From positions 1-11,747 of the forward strand of contig JAJRTI010000572.1 in NCBI GenBank assembly GCA_024278415.1: a stretch of DNA of 11,747 bases, read 5' to 3'. The notes under the pieces were generated by a model. That model was not told the DNA's origin. It worked only from the letters and a program-made list of their open reading frames with translations, and ran no database searches. This document shows positions 6,942-11,747 of the stretch, one piece after another. Each line of letters opens with the position of its first letter. Within the stretch, counting starts at the first letter, position 1. This stretch comes from Planctomycetota bacterium (GTDB taxonomy: Bacteria; Planctomycetota; Brocadiia; JAJRTI01). Made by a program: the position numbers and the translations under genes.

Positions 6942-7727
6942 CTATACCAAAGAGCGAATCAAGTCTGCGCTGATGGACGATAGTTTCTGCCTGGCGGCCT
7001 CCATGAGGGCCAAGTCGCACACGTTGTTGATGCGCCGGGGCACACCACCCGTCTGCGCACACACCGCCCGAATCGCTTCTTCCGTAAAAGGCGACTCAGA
7101 GCGACCGGCTATGCGCAAACGATGCTCGATGTAGCTTCGCGTGTCGTCCGGCCCAAGGGGAGTCAAATGATGCCGCACCGCGACGCGCTGGTCCAACTGC
7201 GGCATCGCCCGCACGCGCTCGCCCAGCTCCGGCTGCCCGGACAACACGAGCGTCAGCATGCAGCGATCCTCGAGTTGGTAGTTGAGCAGGAGCCGCAACT
7301 GCTCCATCACGTCCGCGTCCGTAATAAGTTGCGCCTCATCGATTATCACGACGGTGTGCTGATCTTCTTCAACTGCCCTAAAGAGCAAATCCCCCATCAT
7401 GCGGGACAATTCCAACATCTTATCCGTTTGGCGGTCCTCACCAAGTTGGTAAACCACCTCATTAAGCAACTCGATCTCGGTGAGCCGCGGGTTGTTGACA
7501 ATACCCACTCGAAACTTGTCCGCCTCCAGCGCCTTGGCTAATGCCCAGACCAGCGTGGTCTTGCCACATCCGTGCTCCCCCGTGAGCAAGGCGAGGCTCT
7601 TGCGCTCCCGCGCCGCGTAGGTCAACTTCTCTAGCGCCGCACGGTGGCCTTCTGAGTAGAAGAAGAAGCTGGAATCGGGCGAATTCTCAAACGGTTTGCG
7701 CTCAAGCTGCCAATAATCCAGGTACAC
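6942..7727 (-). CDS. ExeA/XrtA-associated-type AAA ATPase
   Basis: A cytoplasmic P-loop ATPase of the ExeA/GspA type, like the ATPases found beside exopolysaccharide and exosortase loci. With GTG at 7727 as start it has 261 aa. It begins YLDYWQLERKPF, matching the Y-x4-L-x3-PF opening of the family. Walker A is GEHGCGKTT (50-58) and Walker B VVIIDEAQ (126-133). A SGQPEL sensor-1-like strand, LDQRV with candidate arginine finger, and GGVPRRIN (sensor 2) follow. There is no membrane segment and no peptidoglycan-binding domain, unlike full-length ExeA. The frame is open to a TTG at 7805, but neither start has a good ribosome site; the family N-terminus argues for 7727. It heads the four-gene block. 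Its role is likely energising or regulating assembly of the export system; the partner is unknown. Confidence 0.9.
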   Translation of the reverse strand: MYLDYWQLERKPFENSPDSSFFFYSEGHRAALEKLTYAARERKSLALLTGEHGCGKTTLVWALAKALEADKFRVGIVNNPRLTEIELLNEVVYQLGEDRQTDKMLELSRMMGDLLFRAVEEDQHTVVIIDEAQLITDADVMEQLRLLLNYQLEDRCMLTLVLSGQPELGERVRAMPQLDQRVAVRHHLTPLGPDDTRSYIEHRLRIAGRSESPFTEEAIRAVCAQTGGVPRRINNVCDLALMEAARQKLSSISADLIRSLV

Positions 7728-7912
7728 GGGCGTGGGGAATCCTACAGCAAGAGGAGAAGCCACTGACACACGCGCGAAGGGAAAGGCTCGCGCCCCCTCC
7801 CCCAAGGCAGAGCCGTTCGGCGATGCGTCCAGAACGGCAGAGATTCATTGCCGAATCAGAGGCAATGGAGAACGCGAGCTAGCCGTATTCATGCTTAACG
7901 GCAAGCAAGCGT
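7728..7912 (-). promoter_or_regulatory. Structured 5' leader of the export operon
   Basis: Between the predicted promoter and the ATPase start the transcript can form three stem-loops: GCCGT/ACGGC arms at 7882-7902, CATTGCC/GGCAATG at 7846-7867 (7 bp, 8-base loop) and GCCGTTC/GAACGGC at 7812-7838 (7 bp, 13-base loop). The leader is about 185 nt if translation starts at 7727. It matches no riboswitch class I know, including the cyclic-di-GMP types. It could affect message stability or attenuation. Confidence 0.4.
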
Positions 7913-7918
7913 TGGGGT

Positions 7919-7947
7919 AATGTATACAAGCATGCTTTCAATGTCAA
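7919..7947 (-). promoter_or_regulatory. Sigma70-like promoter with palindrome in spacer
   Basis: On the minus strand a perfect -35 box TTGACA (7942-7947) is followed by a 17-bp spacer and TACATT (7919-7924), which matches the -10 consensus at four of six bases. A perfect 10-bp palindrome AAGCATGCTT (7928-7937) sits in the spacer, where a repressor or MerR-like activator could bind. This is the best promoter in the window and would drive the ATPase, HD-GYP, export and kinase genes independently of the lyase upstream. Confidence 0.6.
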
Positions 7948-8046
7948 GAGTCTTGCGCACCCTTCAACGGCACGCCACTCAACCTGCCCCCACACAAGAA
8001 AACGCCCCCAGCCCCAGTGCGCCGGCAAACCCACCGTGCAGCAGGA

Positions 8047-10401
8047 TCAGCGGGGCTGCACAGCAACTGCCGGCTTCGCTCCAGGCGAGTTCACCCACAT
8101 GATCGTATCTTGCCGTTGCGGCCACGTGACCGCCACCTGCGTTGATTCGCGCGAGCGCGTGACCCGAACCCCTGGTTCGCCGTCAACCCCGAGCAACGGC
8201 GCCAGCACTGCCACAAACCTCGGACTCCGCGCCAACGCGGCCGCGCGAAGCCGAGGATGGCCGTCGTACGCATCGACGCTCCACCGCACAGGCGCAGACG
8301 CGGACAGGACGATTCGCATAGTCGCCGTCTTCGCTTCCTCTTGGCGAACGACGCGCATGGCGCCCGTCACCTCGCCCGCTTCCGCCTGGAGCAAGACCAC
8401 TCGCGCGTCGTCCCACACCGGCGGGTTCTGTTCGGGGTCGCTCGTAACCACGATGGCATCCACCTGCGCGCCCGGCTCACGCGTCGCGAACTCCAACACG
8501 TGCTGGCCAGGCGCCAAACGGAACTCGGCCACCTGCCGCGCCGCCCCCCTGCGGACCACGTCCCAAGTCCACTCCCTCGCCCCGCGCATGTGCCAGGCGA
8601 TGCGTTCGCCATGGTCCACGCGCACGAAAAACGAATCGGACTTGCCGATGATCTCGCCGCTTGCGCGCACCCGAGCCCACACGCGGTAGCGCCCGGCCGC
8701 CCCGACTTCGAACGTCCACTTGCATGCGCCCTTCCCATCAGCGCCCGCCGGCGTCTCGACAAAACCGCTCCCCAGCGCCTCGGCCCCGCGCAGCCACACT
8801 CCGTCCGGCAACGCCGCGACTTGCATCGACTTGGCCGTGTGCATCAGCCACGTGTACTCGTGCGCCTTATCGTCTCGCTGGATGTCGTCCAACACAATCG
8901 CGTACGCCGGCGCGGCGTGCGACGGCCACATGAAAATGCAGTGCCTGAGTGCGCGGCGCACGCCCACTCCCGGCTGGTTCTTGCTGTTGCGGTTGTACGC
9001 CTCGGTGCAATCGGCGAGCGCGTACCCGTACGTCTCGTTGTTCTCGAACGCGACGATCTTGCCGCTCGTGCCCGAGCCCGCGCCTGAGAGCGCCTGGCCC
9101 TTGCCGTCAATGAGGATGCAGTTGTGCGCGACTGTCTGTGCGCGGCCCTCGGGGTCGCGATTGTTGCCGTAGCCTGAATCGATAGCCCAACGCCGGCCAA
9201 GCCCGTAGAGCGTAAAGTGGCCCTTGTCCGCCTGGTTGTGCGTAATGGGATAGAACGGCCCCGCTTCCACGGAGAACATCACGTCGCCCTTGTCCCACCC
9301 CGTGCGCCACACGCACAGGCCGCGGCCCACGAAGCGCTCAGCGGCTCGCCCTGTGGGCGCCACGGGCGCCACGTCGTTCTGCCACACGATGCGCATAGGC
9401 GACCGGCCGCTGCCGCAGCGCTCCCAGAGCCACTTCGCCAAGCCATCGTCGTGCGCGGCCGCGAGCCGCAGCATCCACGGATCGCCGAGGCCCGCATAGT
9501 TCGCGTCGTTGCGCGCGTCGAACACCCGCTCGCCTGGCAGCAGCGACATCGCGAAGAACCGCGATACGCGGCGCAGGCGCGCATGATCTAGCAAGTCCGG
9601 CCCGCCTGCGCGCAGCAGCGCGTCTGCGAACCGCACCGAGTTCGTGAGGCCGTAGTGCGCATACCCGGTGCCCTCCAAGTATGCGCCCTGCTCGTCGAAG
9701 CCCTTGGTGAACCAGAGCGCCACGAGCCGCGCACACTCGTCCCGCCACCGCGGAGCCTTTTGGGGGTAGGCGTCCTTCAGCTTCAGCGACAGCAGGCCTG
9801 CCCCACCGAGCGCAACGCCCATGAAGTTGTGGTGCGGCCTCCACCATAGGCGCTTGCGACGCGCCTCGGCCAGGATGTTCTCCACGTAGCTCGCGGCGAC
9901 CTGCTCCACGAATTCCCGGTCCTCCGGCTCCATCGCGTCGCCCAGCCAGTCGAGCCCAACCGCAAACCCGCGCATGATGTCGCCCCGCGCGCCGGCGAAG
10001 CTCTTCGCGATCTCACGCCGGGTGATGGGCATCTTGCGCGCCGCGGCCACGAGGATGCGCGCACCGTGCCTCGCGTAGCGCTCGTGGCCGGTGATCTGGT
10101 ACGCGAAGCCCAACGCTTCAACCCACTCGGTCAGCCGCCGGCCGTATGCATGTGCGCGGACGGCCAGCTTGGTGAGCGTATCTCGGTCCACTTGGTCCGG
10201 GTCTGCGTAGCCGGCGCTCCCCGGCGTGCAGAGACGGTCTGCCTCCTCCCGAATCTCGCGCCACACCCTCGCACACTCGCCCGACTCCGTGCGCTTGCGC
10301 AGCGTCGGCACGTCTGTTCGTGAAAAAAACAGCGATGGGCCGGCCACGGCCGCACCAGACAGCGAAAGCGCAAGAGCAACGGCAATCGGGGCGTGTGTCA
10401 C
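8047..10401 (-). CDS. Secreted heparinase II/III-type polysaccharide lyase with carbohydrate-binding module
   Basis: A likely polysaccharide lyase that cleaves uronic-acid-containing chains by beta-elimination in the periplasm or outside. With GTG at 10401 (GGAG five bases upstream) it has 784 aa and starts with a signal peptide ending near AAVAG. An alpha/alpha-toroid region (about 30-340) carries RPHHNFMG (188-195) and YLEGTGYAHYG (241-251), which hold likely catalytic Asn/His and Tyr. The heparinase II/III beta-sandwich begins near 370, with ITHNQADKGHFTLYGLGRRW containing further candidate active-site and metal His. Residues about 545-665 look like a lectin-type module (VWARVR, DSFFVRVD, LAPGQHVLEF, DAIVVTSD) resembling the C-terminal module of GH115-type proteins. 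The frame is open to TTG 10422 but without a ribosome site. It lies on the same strand as the export operon. The exact substrate (alginate, heparinoid or other) cannot be read from sequence. Confidence 0.88.
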   Translation of the reverse strand: MTHAPIAVALALSLSGAAVAGPSLFFSRTDVPTLRKRTESGECARVWREIREEADRLCTPGSAGYADPDQVDRDTLTKLAVRAHAYGRRLTEWVEALGFAYQITGHERYARHGARILVAAARKMPITRREIAKSFAGARGDIMRGFAVGLDWLGDAMEPEDREFVEQVAASYVENILAEARRKRLWWRPHHNFMGVALGGAGLLSLKLKDAYPQKAPRWRDECARLVALWFTKGFDEQGAYLEGTGYAHYGLTNSVRFADALLRAGGPDLLDHARLRRVSRFFAMSLLPGERVFDARNDANYAGLGDPWMLRLAAAHDDGLAKWLWERCGSGRSPMRIVWQNDVAPVAPTGRAAERFVGRGLCVWRTGWDKGDVMFSVEAGPFYPITHNQADKGHFTLYGLGRRWAIDSGYGNNRDPEGRAQTVAHNCILIDGKGQALSGAGSGTSGKIVAFENNETYGYALADCTEAYNRNSKNQPGVGVRRALRHCIFMWPSHAAPAYAIVLDDIQRDDKAHEYTWLMHTAKSMQVAALPDGVWLRGAEALGSGFVETPAGADGKGACKWTFEVGAAGRYRVWARVRASGEIIGKSDSFFVRVDHGERIAWHMRGAREWTWDVVRRGAARQVAEFRLAPGQHVLEFATREPGAQVDAIVVTSDPEQNPPVWDDARVVLLQAEAGEVTGAMRVVRQEEAKTATMRIVLSASAPVRWSVDAYDGHPRLRAAALARSPRFVAVLAPLLGVDGEPGVRVTRSRESTQVAVTWPQRQDTIMWVNSPGAKPAVAVQPR

Positions 10402-10433
10402 ATGCACTCCAATCGGGAACAAAGGCCAGCGTA

Positions 10434-10451
10434 GGGCGTCCGGCGACGCCC
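10434..10451 (-). promoter_or_regulatory. Stem-loop upstream of lyase start
   Basis: GGGCGTC and GACGCCC arms form a perfect 7-bp stem with a 4-base loop, 33 bases ahead of the lyase GTG. On the minus strand a TAGAAT box (10475-10480) lies further upstream and could be a -10 element, but no good -35 accompanies it. If it is used, the hairpin lies in the 5' leader and could influence message stability or ribosome access. Confidence 0.35.
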
Positions 10452-10510
10452 GGTATGCACTTAATCCAGTTCATATTCTACGAAAAGCCACGAGTCTTTT
10501 CTCCTTGCAA

Positions 10511-10526
10511 TTGACAGCAACTGTCA
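10511..10526 (+). promoter_or_regulatory. TTGACA box overlapping TGACAG-CAA-CTGTCA operator-like palindrome
   Basis: In the divergent gap between the lyase and the FecR gene, TTGACA (10511-10516) matches the -35 consensus. It overlaps a perfect inverted repeat with 6-bp arms and a 3-base centre (10512-10526). No convincing -10 hexamer follows at 16-18 bp, so an activator may be needed or the promoter lies elsewhere. The symmetry suggests a dimeric regulator that could control both divergent genes. Confidence 0.4.
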
Positions 10527-10607
10527 TTACACTACCCGCATTCCTCCAGCCATTCGCCACTACCATTGTGGCATTCCTCTGTGACTTGCTGTAGAGAGGC
10601 GCCATCC

Positions 10608-11492
10608 ATGCTTTCCCTGCGATTCCTGCATGCCGCCGCGGCCTTGGCCACTGCCCTTTCCCTCTGTGCTGTTGCTCCCGCCGCGCAAGATGACGGCAAG
10701 GCGCCGGCCGGGGCCGCGATCGCCATCCGTATTGCCGGCCTCGAAGGCGAGGTCGAGGTCAAGCTCCCCGGGAGCAAGGAGTGGATCCCAGCCAAGGTCG
10801 ATATGAGGCTGGGCCAAGGGGCCGAGATCCAAACCAGCCTGTTCTCTTGGGTCGATCTGCGCCTGGCCAACGATACGACCACCCGGCTCGACTCGGTGAC
10901 GCGCATGCGCGTGGACAGGTATTTGCAGGACGCGACGGCCATTCGCACCACCCTCCACGTGCGTAGCGGCACGGTGGCCGCGGTAGTCAACAAGGGCAAG
11001 CTCAAGTCCGACTTTCGCATCACCACACCCCGTTCCACCGCGTCCGTTCGGGGCAGCGAACTCGCTTGGTTGCAGATCTTGCCTTGGACCATGGGTGGCG
11101 ACATGTACTTGATTGGTCCCCGCGGCCTGTTCTTGATTTTCTTCCTTCAGATGCAGCGAGCGATGCTCCTGGGACCAATCCAGCAGGGGTATGCCCAAGG
11201 ATTCATGCTCATCAACGCGATCCTGGCCGCACGGTTCTACGCGCTGGTTGACATGCTCCCACTTGGCGCCACCAACTTCGAGCGATTCCGCCGGCTTGCA
11301 AACTGGCGCTTCTCCGATCAGTTTGCAGGTGACATGCGGCGCGGCGGGGACATATCGGGGGTTCGCGGCGCAGCTTTCCGCGCGTTGCTCATTCTGTCCG
11401 GGGCCGGCGAGGGGCATTCTCGCGCCGACTACCTCCTCGATTACGGTGGCTGGCCTGGAGACACCGATCAATATCCGACATCTGGTCGATAA
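10608..11492 (+). CDS. Secreted FecR-domain protein with unusual hydrophobic C-terminal half
   Basis: FecR domains occur in sigma-factor regulators and, in this kind of genome, in secreted or surface proteins. From ATG 10608 (GAGAGG eight bases upstream) the protein has 294 aa. A signal peptide (about 1-26, cleavage near APA-A) is followed by a FecR-like beta region at about 35-150, ending in ITTPRSTASVRGSE, close to the family's TPxxxxxVRGTxF signature. From about 155 the sequence changes character: hydrophobic helical stretches (YLIGPRGLFLIFF, about 167-179, and further ones to about 220), then a polar tail. I do not recognise this half. The stop is clean and the codon pattern looks coding, with no better frame. 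The open frame extends upstream to TTG 10566, but that start lacks a signal peptide and ribosome site. Its function is unknown. Confidence 0.8.
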   Translation: MLSLRFLHAAAALATALSLCAVAPAAQDDGKAPAGAAIAIRIAGLEGEVEVKLPGSKEWIPAKVDMRLGQGAEIQTSLFSWVDLRLANDTTTRLDSVTRMRVDRYLQDATAIRTTLHVRSGTVAAVVNKGKLKSDFRITTPRSTASVRGSELAWLQILPWTMGGDMYLIGPRGLFLIFFLQMQRAMLLGPIQQGYAQGFMLINAILAARFYALVDMLPLGATNFERFRRLANWRFSDQFAGDMRRGGDISGVRGAAFRALLILSGAGEGHSRADYLLDYGGWPGDTDQYPTSGR

Positions 11493-11641
11493 CGTCATTC
11501 CGTTTTCTCACTGCTCCCTCCTAAGGATGAAAGGTATGACGGCTTTGGCGTAGAGAGCGACTTGCAAAACCCCAATAGGCCGAGGCCTCGCGCTTAACAT
11601 CATGCCTGGCGGAGGTGTCGAACGCGGCGCCGCCGAGATGC
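11493..11641. other. Intergenic stretch after FecR gene, no gene seen
   Basis: There is no supported gene. CGTCAT (11493-11498) and ATGACG (11536-11541) are inverted arms with a 37-base loop, and CGAGGCCTCG (11581-11590) is a perfect 10-bp palindrome. No stem followed by a T tract is present, so no terminator is called. Confidence 0.4.
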
Positions 11642-11657
11642 GAGCGCGGGAGCGCTC
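11642..11657. repeat. GAGCGC-GGGA-GCGCTC hairpin
   Basis: A perfect 6-bp stem with a 4-base loop, three bases before the TTGTAGT-bounded element. It is probably part of the same repeat cluster at the right edge of the window. Confidence 0.6.
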
Positions 11658-11660
11658 CGC

Positions 11661-11742
11661 TTGTAGTGGCGACCGTCAGGGCGCCCTCTGCGCCGATGGC
11701 GATTCGCCACCCGAGCGGAAGGCCCTCACGGGCCTACTACAA
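11661..11742. repeat. 82-bp element with TTGTAGT terminal inverted repeats
   Basis: TTGTAGT (11661-11667) and ACTACAA (11736-11742) are perfect ends; with one extra base the match extends to TTGTAGT(A)GGC. Inside lie GGCG/CGCC arms (11668-11685), TGGCGA-T-TCGCCA (11697-11709) and GGCCC-TCAC-GGGCC (11721-11734), so almost the whole element folds. It resembles a miniature inverted-repeat or REP-like element with no coding capacity. No flanking target duplication is evident, and the window ends five bases later. Confidence 0.6.
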
Positions 11743-11747
11743 ACGCG

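Noticed and set aside
7728..7805. TTG at 7805 as start of the ATPase
   Set aside because: The extra 26 residues do not resemble the family N-terminus and no ribosome site precedes the TTG. GTG at 7727 places the family motif at the start, though its own ribosome site is also weak.
7728..7912. Cyclic di-GMP riboswitch ahead of the export operon
   Set aside because: It would fit the HD-GYP gene, but the conserved cores of GEMM-type riboswitches are not present; only generic hairpins are seen.
7948..8046. Rho-independent terminator after the lyase gene
   Set aside because: A GTTTTC stretch exists on the minus strand but no adequate stem precedes it.
8257..9087. Plus-strand open frame inside the lyase gene
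   Set aside because: It is antisense to a well-supported secreted lyase, has His/Arg-rich composition, and shows no motif or ribosome site.
11050..11120. Frameshift in the FecR gene
   Set aside because: The abrupt change in composition prompted a check of the other frames; neither continues a FecR-like sequence, so an intact but unusual protein is preferred.
10560..11498. Minus-strand open frame (312 codons) antisense to the FecR gene
   Set aside because: The plus strand has a signal peptide, FecR signature and ribosome site; this frame has none of these.

Overview
GC-rich window from a Gram-negative (diderm) bacterium. It carries an outer-membrane export lipoprotein with a clear lipobox, a GumC/Wzc-type inner-membrane co-polymerase, several predicted secreted proteins, and dense arrays of short perfect hairpins between genes. 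The mix of FG-GAP/VCBS repeats, a FecR-domain protein, a heparinase-type lyase and GC-rich palindromic repeats suggests a Planctomycetota/Lentisphaerota/Verrucomicrobiota-like or Hydrogenedentota-like genome. No rRNA or marker gene is present to fix this, so the taxonomy is only a guess.

Layout. Positions 1-671 are intergenic and hold about twelve perfect or near-perfect hairpins, most with exactly three unpaired loop bases. Positions 808-7727 hold a four-gene minus-strand block, read right to left: an ExeA/XrtA-type AAA ATPase; a receiver-linker-HD-GYP protein; an outer-membrane polysaccharide export lipoprotein fused to a seven-repeat FG-GAP/VCBS propeller; and a Wzz-domain/tyrosine-kinase co-polymerase. 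A good sigma70-like promoter (TTGACA, 17 bp, TACATT) with a palindrome in its spacer lies at 7919-7947, ahead of a leader with three possible stem-loops. Upstream on the same strand (8047-10401) is a secreted heparinase II/III-type polysaccharide lyase that seems to carry an inserted carbohydrate-binding module. Divergent from it on the plus strand (10608-11492) is a secreted FecR-domain protein with an unusual hydrophobic C-terminal half. The right edge (11642-11742) is another palindromic repeat cluster, including an 82-bp element with TTGTAGT/ACTACAA ends.

How the genes may work together (inference). The lipoprotein and the co-polymerase form the trans-envelope export machine for a capsule or exopolysaccharide. 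The kinase domain with its Tyr-rich tail would control chain length and export. The HD-GYP protein and the ATPase would add cyclic-di-GMP-linked or ATP-dependent control, and the lyase would trim or degrade a uronic-acid-type polysaccharide. No glycosyltransferase, polymerase, flippase or exosortase gene is in the window, so the polymer cannot be identified.

The most unusual items are the propeller-export fusion, the Gly in place of the first Walker A' Asp of the kinase, the apparent lectin-like insertion in the lyase, and the family of three-base-loop hairpins.
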